This document shows positions 1 through 7,740 of a DNA stretch of 64,000 bases, one piece after another (position 1 is the stretch's first letter; every line of letters begins with the position of its first letter). The position numbers and the translations under genes were made by a program. The stretch spans positions 1 through 64,000 of the forward strand of contig JBKBUQ010000001.1 in NCBI GenBank assembly GCA_046289975.1. Reading direction: 5' to 3'. This stretch comes from UBA2798 sp046289975. GTDB taxonomy: Bacteria > Bacteroidota > Bacteroidia > Flavobacteriales_D > UBA2798. The notes beneath the pieces were generated by a model. That model had not been told where the DNA came from and ran no database searches. It saw nothing but the letters and a program-made list of their open reading frames with translations.

Positions 1-1
1 A

Positions 2-427
2 ATGCAGCCTGTTTCAGCTAAAGAGTTTTTGCAAATGGTGAAAGACCGTTCTGCGCTTGTTGAACTGAACAGCAAACTCGCCAGCCGCTCGGTAAACGAA
101 GGTTTTTCCGGAGGAGAGAAAAAGAGAAATGAAATTTTCCAAATGGCAATGCTTGAACCCAAATTTGCCATTCTCGATGAGACGGATTCAGGATTGGATA
201 TTGACGCGCTTCGTATTGTTGCCAATGGTGTCAATAAATTAAAGAATAAAGACAACGCTACATTAGTAATTACTCACTACCAACGTTTGCTCGATTACAT
301 CGTACCTGATTTTGTTCATGTTTTGTACAAAGGAAAAATTGTAAAGACTGGAAACAAAGATCTCGCTCTTGAACTCGAAGAAAAGGGGTACGATTGGATT
401 AAAGCCGAATTGGGAGAAACAGTTTAG
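2..427 (+). CDS. sufC: SufC, Fe-S cluster assembly ATPase (5' partial)
   Basis: C-terminal 141 residues of the ABC-type ATPase of the SufBCD scaffold, which drives cytoplasmic Fe-S cluster assembly. The ABC signature (FSGGEKKRNE), Walker B (FAILDETDSGLD) and H-loop (LVITHYQRLL) are visible. The Walker A half lies upstream of the window, since SufC is normally about 250 residues, so the ATG at position 2 is an internal Met and not a start. The signature reads FSGGE rather than LSGGQ, as is usual for SufC. sufD follows after 6 nt, placing this in the suf operon. Confidence 0.95.
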   Translation: MQPVSAKEFLQMVKDRSALVELNSKLASRSVNEGFSGGEKKRNEIFQMAMLEPKFAILDETDSGLDIDALRIVANGVNKLKNKDNATLVITHYQRLLDYIVPDFVHVLYKGKIVKTGNKDLALELEEKGYDWIKAELGETV

Positions 428-433
428 CCGCAG

Positions 434-1678
434 ATGGAAACTACACAACAAGCAACCGCATCTGCATTTGTAGAATCGATCAAGGCTCAATTTCCCGAAC
501 AGTTAAAGCAAGCTCGGGAAACGCTGATTGGAAATGCATCCTATCTTAATTTCCCAACTCAGCGGGAGGAGGACTGGAAGTATACCGGACTCTCTTTTTT
601 ACAAAAGGAGAGATATAGTTTTTCAAGATCTACTGACACAATTGAAATCAGTGCGTTTCGGCACGATAAAAATGCTTCCCTGATTGTTTTTGTGAATGGC
701 TTTTTTCGAGGTGATCTTTCTTCAGAATTGCCGGAAGGACTGCAATTTTCAGATTCTGTAGATCATGAATTTCCTGAAACAGGTGAACGTAAGAATGTGT
801 TTACCGGAATCAGCGATGCTTTCTTCACCGGAGGAATACATATTCAGGTTCAAAAATCAGTTGATAAACCGGTAGAAGTTTTGTTTTTGTCAGCAGGGGG
901 GCAGTCAGTTTCTGTTGTCAAAAATCACATTGAAATTTCTAAAAGCGCCTCCGCACGTTTCCGCTTTCTTTTTCGTTCGGCGGATTCTTTATCTTATTTA
1001 ACCAATAGTATAACCACCATTCACGTTTCTGCAAACGCACAATTTGAATTGGATCAATTGCAATACGAATCTCCCGCAGCCACGCATTACAACAGAACTG
1101 ACGTAACACAGCAGCGCGATAGTAAATTTTCCATTAACACTTTCTCTCTCGACGGTAAACTGATCCGTAACGATTTGAATATTATTTCCGAAGGAGAAAA
1201 CACGGAAACCCATATGCGCGGATTGTATATGGTGAATGGACAACAACATGTCGATAATCATACCTTAATGGATCATCGTGTGCCTAATTGCTATTCCAAC
1301 GAGCTGTATAAAGGTGTAATGGATGGAAAAGCAACAGGAGTATTCAACGGAAAAGTATTTGTTCGTAGAGATGCGCAAAAAATTAATGCGTTTCAATCCA
1401 ATGCCAATGTGTTGTTAAGTGACGATGCACGCATCAATTCAAAACCTGAATTGGAGATCTATGCCGACGATGTAAAATGTTCGCATGGATCTACAACCGG
1501 TCAGATGGATGAAGAGGCTTTGTTTTATTTACGTGCCAGAGGAATTGGTGAAGAGAGTGCAAAAAAATTATTGATTCGCGCATACGCCGGAGAGGTTTTG
1601 GATGCAATTTCAGATGAGTCTTTTCGCTCGTATCTGGAAGAATTGATCGATAGTCGTTTTCATTGGAACAATGTATAA
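434..1678 (+). CDS. sufD: SufD, Fe-S cluster assembly scaffold protein
   Basis: 414-residue SufD, partner of SufB and SufC in the Fe-S scaffold. It has the SufB/D family right-handed beta-helix core, with family-typical stretches near the C-terminus (CSHGSTTGQMDEEALFYLRARG and ARINSKPELEIYADDVKCSH). Length matches the family. The ATG lies 6 nt after the sufC stop, and the gene overlaps sufS by 8 nt, so translational coupling is likely. It could be confused with SufB, but SufB is longer (about 480 residues) and normally precedes sufC. Confidence 0.95.
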   Translation: METTQQATASAFVESIKAQFPEQLKQARETLIGNASYLNFPTQREEDWKYTGLSFLQKERYSFSRSTDTIEISAFRHDKNASLIVFVNGFFRGDLSSELPEGLQFSDSVDHEFPETGERKNVFTGISDAFFTGGIHIQVQKSVDKPVEVLFLSAGGQSVSVVKNHIEISKSASARFRFLFRSADSLSYLTNSITTIHVSANAQFELDQLQYESPAATHYNRTDVTQQRDSKFSINTFSLDGKLIRNDLNIISEGENTETHMRGLYMVNGQQHVDNHTLMDHRVPNCYSNELYKGVMDGKATGVFNGKVFVRRDAQKINAFQSNANVLLSDDARINSKPELEIYADDVKCSHGSTTGQMDEEALFYLRARGIGEESAKKLLIRAYAGEVLDAISDESFRSYLEELIDSRFHWNNV

Positions 1679-2921
1679 TTTGAAAGATTCAGCAAATACC
1701 ATTTTTTCTTCAGCCGAAATCAGGGAACAATTTCCTGTGCTTGGTATTAGCGTCAATGGCAAACCTCTGGTGTATTTGGACAATGGCGCAACGTCACAAA
1801 AACCCAAATGTGTTATTGATTCGCTCGCAAAATATTACAGTGAGCAAAATGCAAATATTCACAGGGGGGTACACACATTAAGTCAGGAAGCCACCTCGCT
1901 TTTTGAGTCCACTCGTTCTTTGCTTAAGCGTTTTCTGAATGCAGAGCATGAATACGAGATAATATTTACATCGGGAACAACGCAAGGAATCAATTTGGTT
2001 GCCTATTCACTTGGAAAAGCATTTATTAACGAGGGAGACGAAGTAATCATTTCAGCACTTGAACACCACTCCAATATCGTTCCCTGGCAGATGATGTGCG
2101 AGGATAAAGGAGCAGTGTTGAAGGTTATTCCAATGAAAGATTCGGGTGGACTTGATTTATCGGTGTTTGCGTCTATGCTGAGCAACAAAACAAAAATTAT
2201 TGCTGTAACGCATGTCTCGAATGCACTGGGCACGATTAATCCTGTTGAAGAGATCATTGCACTGGCAAAACAATACAACGTGCCGGTTCTCATTGATGGT
2301 GCACAAGCTGTGCAACACCAGCAAGTGGATGTGCGAAAACTCGATTGCGACTTTTATGTTTTCAGTGCACACAAAATGTTTGGACCAACAGGTGTCGGCG
2401 TCTTATACGGAAAGGAAAAGTGGCTGAATGCCATGCCTCCTTATATGGGTGGTGGTGACATGATTAAGACAGTGACCTTTGAAAAAACAGAATATAACGA
2501 ATTACCTCATAAATTTGAAGCAGGCACTCCAAACATTGCAGATGTTATTGCTTTTGGAGAATCGATCCGTTTTATGGAGGAAATTGGATTCGATACCATT
2601 CGCATTCGTGAAGAAGAATTATTGCAATATGCAACCCAAAAGCTTTTAGAAATTGATGGTTTAAGAATTTTCGGAACAGCTGCAAAAAAAACGGGTGTGA
2701 TCTCATTTAACATTGAAGGATTGCATCCTTATGATGTTGGGACTATTCTTGATCAACTGGGAATAGCGGTGCGCACAGGTCATCATTGCACGCAGCCGAT
2801 TATGGACTATTACGGTATTCCCGGGACAGTTCGCGCTTCTTTTGCTTTTTACAATACAATCGAAGAGGTTGATGTTCTTTCTGCTGGAATTAAAAAGGCG
2901 ATTAAAATGCTGAAACGCTAA
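1671..2921 (+). CDS. sufS: SufS, PLP-dependent cysteine desulfurase
   Basis: 416-residue group II cysteine desulfurase, which removes sulfur from cysteine as a persulfide for Fe-S cluster assembly. The PLP-binding lysine is K235 in FSAHKMFGPTG. The catalytic cysteine is C373 in RTGHHCTQP, followed by the conserved RASFAFYNT. The ATG lies inside the end of sufD (8-nt overlap). sufE, its sulfur acceptor, follows after 5 nt, which supports assignment as SufS rather than IscS or a selenocysteine lyase. Confidence 0.97.
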   Translation: MYNLKDSANTIFSSAEIREQFPVLGISVNGKPLVYLDNGATSQKPKCVIDSLAKYYSEQNANIHRGVHTLSQEATSLFESTRSLLKRFLNAEHEYEIIFTSGTTQGINLVAYSLGKAFINEGDEVIISALEHHSNIVPWQMMCEDKGAVLKVIPMKDSGGLDLSVFASMLSNKTKIIAVTHVSNALGTINPVEEIIALAKQYNVPVLIDGAQAVQHQQVDVRKLDCDFYVFSAHKMFGPTGVGVLYGKEKWLNAMPPYMGGGDMIKTVTFEKTEYNELPHKFEAGTPNIADVIAFGESIRFMEEIGFDTIRIREEELLQYATQKLLEIDGLRIFGTAAKKTGVISFNIEGLHPYDVGTILDQLGIAVRTGHHCTQPIMDYYGIPGTVRASFAFYNTIEEVDVLSAGIKKAIKMLKR

Positions 2922-2926
2922 ACAAC

Positions 2927-3349
2927 ATGAGCATACAGGATAAAGAGTTGGAAATTGTTGAGGAGTTCGCCATGTTTGAAGATTGGGATGGTAAATACGA
3001 ATACCTGATCGATCTTGGGAAAGACTTACCCGCAATATCTGCTGAGTATAAAACGGATGATTACAAAATAAAAGGTTGTCAGAGTCAGGTTTGGCTTCAT
3101 GCGGAATTGATAGGGGGACGTGTCCGCTTCACTGCTGATAGCGATGCAATTATTACAAAGGGTATTATTGCATTATTGGTGCGTGTATTTGATGATGAAA
3201 CACCTGATGCAATTGCAGCCGCTGATTTACAGTTTATCAATGAAATTGGCCTGGCTCAACACCTTTCACCAACTCGAAGCAATGGTTTGTTGAGCATGAT
3301 TAAGCAAATGAAAATGTATGCGATTGCTTTTAAAGCCCAAAACACCTGA
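2927..3349 (+). CDS. sufE: SufE, sulfur acceptor for SufS
   Basis: 140-residue SufE-family protein. It accepts persulfide sulfur from SufS and passes it to the SufBCD scaffold. The acceptor cysteine is C51 in IKGCQSQVW, the family signature. Length and position just downstream of sufS are typical. The 3' neighbour starts 2 nt after the stop, so the operon continues. Confidence 0.96.
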   Translation: MSIQDKELEIVEEFAMFEDWDGKYEYLIDLGKDLPAISAEYKTDDYKIKGCQSQVWLHAELIGGRVRFTADSDAIITKGIIALLVRVFDDETPDAIAAADLQFINEIGLAQHLSPTRSNGLLSMIKQMKMYAIAFKAQNT

Positions 3350-3351
3350 AT

Positions 3352-3663
3352 ATGGATAAGAAGCAGATGGAAGATGAAATTATTAAGGTTATAAAAACCG
3401 TTTACGACCCGGAAATTCCTGTCGATATTTTTGAGTTGGGCTTAATTTATGAAGTGAAAATTGATGATGATGCAAATGTTGAAGTGGTTATGACCCTCAC
3501 TTCTCCATCTTGTCCGGCTGCGGAGAGTTTACCTGCTGAGGTGGAAAAGAAAACTTCAGAAGTTGAAGGCGTTAAAAGCGCAAAAATCAATCTTACGTTT
3601 GACCCACCGTGGTCGAGAGAAATGATGAGTGAAGAAGCACAACTCGAATTGGGTTTTTTGTGA
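3352..3663 (+). CDS. SufT-like MIP18/DUF59 Fe-S assembly protein
   Basis: 103-residue protein made of a single MIP18 (DUF59) domain, with the typical VYDPEIPVDIFELGLIYEV opening and the TSPSCPAAESLP motif carrying the conserved cysteine. Such proteins act in Fe-S cluster maturation or carriage, and in Bacteroidota they are often encoded in the suf operon. The stop overlaps the next start (TGATG). The family is clear; whether it acts as SufT or in another carrier role cannot be read from sequence. Confidence 0.9.
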   Translation: MDKKQMEDEIIKVIKTVYDPEIPVDIFELGLIYEVKIDDDANVEVVMTLTSPSCPAAESLPAEVEKKTSEVEGVKSAKINLTFDPPWSREMMSEEAQLELGFL

Positions 3664-4169
3664 TGGAAGACTCCATTGTAAATAAAGTTGCAAATAGCGG
3701 ATTGATCAGCTTAGACTTGTCGGAATTGTTGCCGCAGGCTGAGTTGGTGCAATTGGATATTGCTGATCAGTTGTGGCAAGGAATGGTGTTGAAAGAAAAG
3801 GATTTCAGGGCCTGGATCGCATCAATTAATTGGAGCGGATTTACCGGGAAATATGTTGCCCTGAATTGCAGTTCGGAGGCTATTGTTCCAGTTTGGGCTT
3901 ATATGTTGATTGCATCTTCTCTTCAACCGTATGCTGCTGGAATTGTATTTGGAACAATTAAGGAAATGAAGGAAGAACTTTTACTCAATGCCATTGGCAA
4001 ATTAAATGAAGAGGAATACCGTGATGCCCGCGTAGTTGTAAAAGGTTGTGCGGATATACCCAATCAGGAACGCATGCTCGTAGCGCTTACAATAAAACTT
4101 CAGCCGGTGGTAAAAAGTATCATGTTCGGAGAACCTTGCTCAACTGTACCGGTCTATAAGCGCAAATAA
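3663..4169 (+). CDS. DUF2480 family protein, last gene of the suf operon
   Basis: 168-residue protein recognisable as DUF2480 by IVNKVANSGLISLDL, LKEKDFRAWI and AIVPVWAYMLIAS. The family is largely limited to Bacteroidota and has no known function. Its place at the end of a suf operon suggests a link to Fe-S assembly, which is inference only. I chose the ATG at 3663, which overlaps the preceding TGA as TGATG; an in-frame GTG one codon upstream is less likely. The gene converges on the next one with 2 nt between stop codons and no terminator. Confidence 0.88.
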   Translation: MEDSIVNKVANSGLISLDLSELLPQAELVQLDIADQLWQGMVLKEKDFRAWIASINWSGFTGKYVALNCSSEAIVPVWAYMLIASSLQPYAAGIVFGTIKEMKEELLLNAIGKLNEEEYRDARVVVKGCADIPNQERMLVALTIKLQPVVKSIMFGEPCSTVPVYKRK

Positions 4170-4171
4170 TT

Positions 4172-4552
4172 CTAGGCTACGTTTAAATAGTCTTCCCGCA
4201 ATTCTTCTCCTGAACGAAGTACAAGTACCATTCCTGTATTCCCGATGCTGTAATATTTTCTGTTCTGGTACGATCGCTGAACGTGATATCGAAGAGGGTT
4301 AAATGCACCGATGGTAAACAATTCGAGCTCGTCGTCTGGGAAGTTTGCCGGATCAAACGATTCCAATGGTTCTGTTTTCGTGTTTTCAGGAATTTCATTT
4401 TCATGAACAAGAAGAAATCCGCAAGTCATTTCATACTGGTAATAACTGATGTTTTCCGGATTTACGTTTTTCCAGCGAATCAGAAGCTCCTCTCCGAAGA
4501 CTTCACTTAAACGACGGTCGAGTGTGATGGTTGATGTAGTCATTATTTTCAT
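4172..4552 (-). CDS. Hypothetical protein, 126 aa
   Basis: I do not recognise this family. The product is acidic, appears cytoplasmic (no signal peptide or membrane segment) and is rich in Tyr, Glu and Asn. The ATG at 4552 is used; a second in-frame ATG three codons later (4543) would give MTTSTITLDRRLSEVFG and is equally possible. It is transcribed alone, converging on the suf operon, with a perfect 7-bp inverted repeat just upstream of its start. The reading frame is clean and the codon use is like its neighbours, so it is probably a real gene. Confidence 0.65.
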   Translation of the reverse strand: MKIMTTSTITLDRRLSEVFGEELLIRWKNVNPENISYYQYEMTCGFLLVHENEIPENTKTEPLESFDPANFPDDELELFTIGAFNPLRYHVQRSYQNRKYYSIGNTGMVLVLRSGEELREDYLNVA

Positions 4553-4558
4553 TTTCTT

Positions 4559-4577
4559 TTGAACGCATTTCGTTCAA
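4559..4577. repeat. Inverted repeat upstream of the 4172-4552 gene
   Basis: TTGAACG-CATTT-CGTTCAA: a perfect 7-bp inverted repeat with a 5-nt spacer, starting 7 nt upstream of the start codon at 4552 on the minus strand. It could be an operator or a 5' UTR hairpin hiding the start, or chance. No T-run follows, so it is not a terminator. Confidence 0.4.
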
Positions 4578-4727
4578 TTATATCAATCGCAAGTACCACA
4601 TTTGAAATAAAGAAATCGTATCCAAAACGCTATCGATTGTAAATTCTGGGTTAAGAAGCAGGCGCAAATATTATCCTTGTGTAAATGCTTTTTATTAATT
4701 TCGATTGCTTTAGAAATCACTAAAACA

Positions 4728-5474
4728 ATGAGGGTTGTTCTCCTGATTATTCTCTCTTTTTGTACCACACTTTCCGTAAGTGCTCAAAGTACAATTCCCT
4801 ATGTGTTTGGCAGTTCTTCTAAGGCTCTCCCTGTGACTGCAAAAGAAGTTTCGAATCCCGAGAGTTGGGAAGAAAGAGCCTTCGAATTATCAGATCCTCA
4901 ACCGGTTTTTGGTGTGCCTGCTTCAAAAGCGACCTTAACCTATTACAACGACAGATTGTGTGCTGTATCCTATGAAGTTTCAGGAGATCAGTTTGATGTG
5001 CTTCAAGCAGCGTTAAATGGCGAATACGATAAACCATGGTCGTTTGATAGTACTTCTTCCGGGAGATCCGGTTATTGGAACACCAGTGAGAAAATGGTTG
5101 CCATGAGCGATATGGGTTCTTATGTTTTGCTGACTTTTCATGATGACACACAGAAAGAGTTTCATTTTGGGGACCTTATGCGGGGCTCCTTGTTTTGGGT
5201 TATTGTCAGTATAGTTGGATTATTCATTTTTTACTATATAATCGCATGGCTGCTGACCTCCTATTGTGAGAAGTGCAAATCTTTTGGTATGCGTTATAAA
5301 GGCGTTCGCTACGAAAATTACACGAATTATGCACGTACAAGCGGACTCCAGATCCTACAGCCATCAGAGATTCATCCAGATACAATTTATGTTTACCAAT
5401 GCAAAAAGTGTAAACACATCCGTACCGACAGGTACAGTGGTTTCTGGAAATGGTGGAAAAACAAAGAGAATTAA
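4728..5474 (+). CDS. Membrane protein with signal peptide, one TM helix and zinc-ribbon-like tail
   Basis: 248 residues; family not recognised. A clear signal peptide (MRVVLLIILSFCTTLSVSAQ, residues 1-20) sets the start at the ATG at 4728, not an earlier in-frame Met. Residues 21-153 would be periplasmic. A transmembrane helix spans about 154-177. The cytoplasmic tail carries two CxxC pairs (C180/C183 and C225/C228), as in a zinc ribbon, then a Trp/Lys-rich end. This layout would let a periplasmic domain report to a metal-binding cytoplasmic domain, but that role is inferred. A strong terminator follows. Confidence 0.75.
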   Translation: MRVVLLIILSFCTTLSVSAQSTIPYVFGSSSKALPVTAKEVSNPESWEERAFELSDPQPVFGVPASKATLTYYNDRLCAVSYEVSGDQFDVLQAALNGEYDKPWSFDSTSSGRSGYWNTSEKMVAMSDMGSYVLLTFHDDTQKEFHFGDLMRGSLFWVIVSIVGLFIFYYIIAWLLTSYCEKCKSFGMRYKGVRYENYTNYARTSGLQILQPSEIHPDTIYVYQCKKCKHIRTDRYSGFWKWWKNKEN

Positions 5475-5518
5475 AATGCAATACTGATTTGCAATTAAAA
5501 TCGTACACCCTAAAGCGC

Positions 5519-5549
5519 AAAATCCCGGCTGTTCAAGCGGGGATTTTTC
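5519..5549 (+). terminator. Rho-independent terminator after the zinc-ribbon membrane protein
   Basis: AAATCCC(5520-5526) pairs with GGGATTT(5540-5546), with an inner GCT/AGC stem around a GTTCA loop, followed by a short T-run. It lies 45 nt after the stop at 5474 and ends that transcript before the minus-strand tRNA-Arg. Confidence 0.75.
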
Positions 5550-5561
5550 TGCTTTAGGGGG

Positions 5562-5631
5562 GTAGTCTCGACAGGAATCGAATGCTGACGCTATCGGTCA
5601 GCATCCAGACCGGAGCGTCTGGACCTGTATT
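5562..5631 (-). repeat. Partial tRNA-Arg 3' duplicate with a 41-bp double-hairpin insert
   Basis: Bases 5562-5582 repeat exactly the 3' end of the neighbouring tRNA-Arg (5632-5652, offset 70). After an interruption, CCTGTAT at 5624-5630 continues the copy (matching 5653-5659). The interrupting piece, 5583-5623, folds as two hairpins: ATGCTGAC(5582-5589)/GTCAGCAT(5597-5604) and CCAGAC(5605-5610)/GTCTGG(5617-5622). It sits in what would be the T-loop of the duplicate. This reads as a tandem partial tRNA duplication later hit by a small palindromic (REP-like) element, or a remnant of an integration site. No integrase is nearby. Confidence 0.7.
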
Positions 5632-5632
5632 G

Positions 5633-5704
5633 TAGTCTCGACAGGAATCGAACCTGTATCTAAAGTTTAGGAAACTTCTATTCTATCCATTGAACTACGA
5701 GACC
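5633..5704 (-). tRNA. tRNA-Arg (anticodon CCT)
   Basis: On the minus strand a full cloverleaf can be drawn over 72 nt: acceptor GGTCTCG/CGAGACT (first pair G-U), D stem GTTC/GAAT, anticodon stem GAAGT/ACTTT around loop TTCCTAA (anticodon CCT), 4-nt variable region, T arm ACAGG-TTCGATT-CCTGT, discriminator A. CCA is not encoded. A partial duplicate of its 3' end lies directly downstream. Confidence 0.93.
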
Positions 5705-5766
5705 AATGAATGGCAAAGGTACAATTTCCCTCATTATGTAAAATTTGGATAATTTTGTTTCGGTAA

Positions 5767-5841
5767 GGGCTGTTAGCTCAGCTGGTTTAGAGCACTGCCT
5801 CGACAAGGCAGGGGTCATTGGTTCGAATCCGATACAGCCCA
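5767..5841 (+). tRNA. tRNA-Val (anticodon GAC)
   Basis: 75-nt cloverleaf: acceptor GGGCTGT/ACAGCCC, D stem GCTC/GAGC, anticodon stem CTGCC/GGCAG around loop TCGACAA (anticodon GAC), T arm ATTGG-TTCGAAT-CCGAT, discriminator A. CCA is not encoded. It lies 62 nt from tRNA-Arg on the opposite strand and is followed by a strong terminator. Confidence 0.95.
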
Positions 5842-5843
5842 CA

Positions 5844-5878
5844 AAAAAAATGCCCAACCATTTTGGTTGGGCATTTTT
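5844..5878. terminator. Bidirectional terminator between tRNA-Val and the envelope operon
   Basis: A-run, then TGCCCAACCA/TGGTTGGGCA as a near-perfect 10-bp stem with a TT loop, then a T-run. The A-run on one side and T-run on the other let it stop transcription from both directions: tRNA-Val (+) and the HU/SPOR gene (-), whose stop is at 5888. Confidence 0.9.
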
Positions 5879-5887
5879 AATGAAGTA

Positions 5888-6967
5888 TTATTTTTCAAGC
5901 AGCCAGGCCGTATTAATTCCCTCGCTTCTTATTTTGCTCAGAGCGGAAGTTGCTTCCGATTTGCTTTGGAAACTATTGATAGCAACGCGATGCAAACCAC
6001 CTTTTTCATCGAGGATGTAAGCATCATGCCCCTTTGCTTTCAGATCGCTAACAAGTTTTTCTGCATTGCTCAATTCACGGAAACAACCACCGATAATATG
6101 ATGATGGTATTCGCTGCGCTTAGATTCATTCCGTTTACTTACAAATGTACTTTCAGCTTCAGGATTGTCGATCGTAACAGAAATATTCAGATAGCTGCCT
6201 TGATCATTTAAAGGAAGACGAGCAATGGGACCACCTGCATTTGCAATGATCTCTGCCCATTCATCGACCGGTTTTTCAATGGAGAAAACGGGTTGGTTGT
6301 CGCGTTCCTGATAAACAATTTCATTGGTACGGAAAGGATTAAGGTCTGCAAATTCAATTCTTCCTGTTGCCAGAAATTCAGTTTTTGTAGGTATCCAGAT
6401 CGAATAAAAAATAAGCGGAATCATTGCTGCTGCAACAGGCCAGTAACGGCGCATAGCGGAACGTTCGCGAACATGAATTTCTTCTGCTTTTTCAATCGGA
6501 ATGAGAATTTCTTCTTTAATCTGATCTTTCTCCGGTGTGGTTTTTTCCTTTACAATTTCACGCGCAACTACAGGATGAAGTCCAAATGCCTCCACCAGAA
6601 AATTGCGGGAATAATCAGGTTGAAACTGAATACTGTTTTCTTCATCCAAAAAGAGAAGCCCCAAACCTTCAAACGGAATGCGCTCTCCTTTATTCATTCG
6701 ATCACGAAGTTCTAAAGTGAAAAGTCGAATGGCTTCAGATGCATCGCTAAACGAAAGTTCCTCTTCTCTGGCTATTGTCTCAGCAAGAAGTCCGTCGTTA
6801 GTGAGTAAATGTTTATTGAAAATAATGACTTTGGAAGGCGGAAAAGCCAACTCAAGATCATCTTGTAAACGCGAAGGATGATGGTTGGCAACAAATCCGC
6901 CAAGTCCGGGGACGATAACGCAATCGTGCCGGTAAAGCAATGTGGTAATGTGTTGCCGAATGTTCAT
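5888..6967 (-). CDS. HU-CCDC81 domain protein with TM helix and SPOR domain
   Basis: 359 residues in three parts. Residues 1-125 resemble the paired bacterial HU-CCDC81 domains (IRQHITTLLYRHDCVIVPGLGGF is the usual opening). One transmembrane helix lies near 174-192 (RRYWPVAAAMIPLIFYSIWI). A C-terminal SPOR domain, about 287-357, starts YHHHIIGGCF and should bind denuded peptidoglycan in the periplasm. The family is common in Bacteroidota; its function is not established as far as I know. It is the last gene of a minus-strand run, 18 nt after kdsB, and ends at a two-way terminator. The HU-like part would be cytoplasmic and the SPOR part periplasmic. Confidence 0.85.
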   Translation of the reverse strand: MNIRQHITTLLYRHDCVIVPGLGGFVANHHPSRLQDDLELAFPPSKVIIFNKHLLTNDGLLAETIAREEELSFSDASEAIRLFTLELRDRMNKGERIPFEGLGLLFLDEENSIQFQPDYSRNFLVEAFGLHPVVAREIVKEKTTPEKDQIKEEILIPIEKAEEIHVRERSAMRRYWPVAAAMIPLIFYSIWIPTKTEFLATGRIEFADLNPFRTNEIVYQERDNQPVFSIEKPVDEWAEIIANAGGPIARLPLNDQGSYLNISVTIDNPEAESTFVSKRNESKRSEYHHHIIGGCFRELSNAEKLVSDLKAKGHDAYILDEKGGLHRVAINSFQSKSEATSALSKIRSEGINTAWLLEK

Positions 6968-6985
6968 GGATTGGTAAAGATACGC

Positions 6986-7738
6986 TCAGGAACCTTTTTT
7001 CCCAAAAGTAATTAACAATGACTTGAGATCTTCCGGACTATCAACTCCATAGCTGCTATGTTTAGTCTCTGCAATCTTGATTTTGTATCCGTTTTCCAGC
7101 CAGCGTAACTGTTCCAGCGATTCCGATTTTTCGAGTGAGCTAACAGGTAATTGGCTGATTTCGTGGAGTATGTGTGAACGATAACCGTACAAACCAACAT
7201 GCAGGAAGTAGGCTTGGTTCATCAGCCAGTCGGATTCAGGAATGTTTTTTTGGTAGGGTATACATTGCCTGGAAAAGTACAAAGCAAAGCCTTTATTGCT
7301 TTTCACGGCTTTAACCTTGTTAGGGTCATTCAGCATGTTAGGGTCTTCAATACGTCGGGTAAGCGTTGCAATTTCCGCCGAGGAATCATCGAAACAGTGG
7401 ATGAGTTCTTCAATTTGTTCCGGAGCAATAAAAGGCTCATCACCTTGTATGTTGATCACAATGTCAAATGATCTACCTGTTTTTTGCAATGCTTCAAGGC
7501 AACGATCTGTTCCGCTTTGATGATCCACGCTTGTCATTATTGCTTTACCACCATGCTGCAGTACATGGTCAAAAATTCGCTTATCGTCGGTGGCAACTAT
7601 TACTTCGTTAAGAAGCGATGTTTTAGATGCTTGTTGGTAGACACGCATAATCATCGATGTCCCTTCAATATCTACAAGCGGTTTGCCGGGGAATCGGGTA
7701 GAGGCGTATCGTGCAGGAATGATTCCTATAACTTTCAT
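6986..7738 (-). CDS. kdsB: KdsB, CMP-KDO synthetase
   Basis: 250-residue 3-deoxy-manno-octulosonate cytidylyltransferase, which activates KDO with CTP for lipopolysaccharide core synthesis in the cytoplasm. The N-terminal IIPARYASTRFPGKPL nucleotide-binding motif and the later INIQGDEPFI are diagnostic. I chose the ATG at 7738, 2 nt after the upstream gene's stop, over a TTG two codons earlier that would overlap that stop. Length matches the family. It shares the run with rfbA and a polyprenyl synthase, all envelope-precursor genes. Confidence 0.95.
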   Translation of the reverse strand: MKVIGIIPARYASTRFPGKPLVDIEGTSMIMRVYQQASKTSLLNEVIVATDDKRIFDHVLQHGGKAIMTSVDHQSGTDRCLEALQKTGRSFDIVINIQGDEPFIAPEQIEELIHCFDDSSAEIATLTRRIEDPNMLNDPNKVKAVKSNKGFALYFSRQCIPYQKNIPESDWLMNQAYFLHVGLYGYRSHILHEISQLPVSSLEKSESLEQLRWLENGYKIKIAETKHSSYGVDSPEDLKSLLITFGKKGS

Positions 7739-7740
7739 GC

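Noticed and set aside
5745..6211. Open frames crossing tRNA-Val and the terminator on the plus strand
   Set aside because: They translate a tRNA and a terminator hairpin and then run antisense to the HU/SPOR gene.
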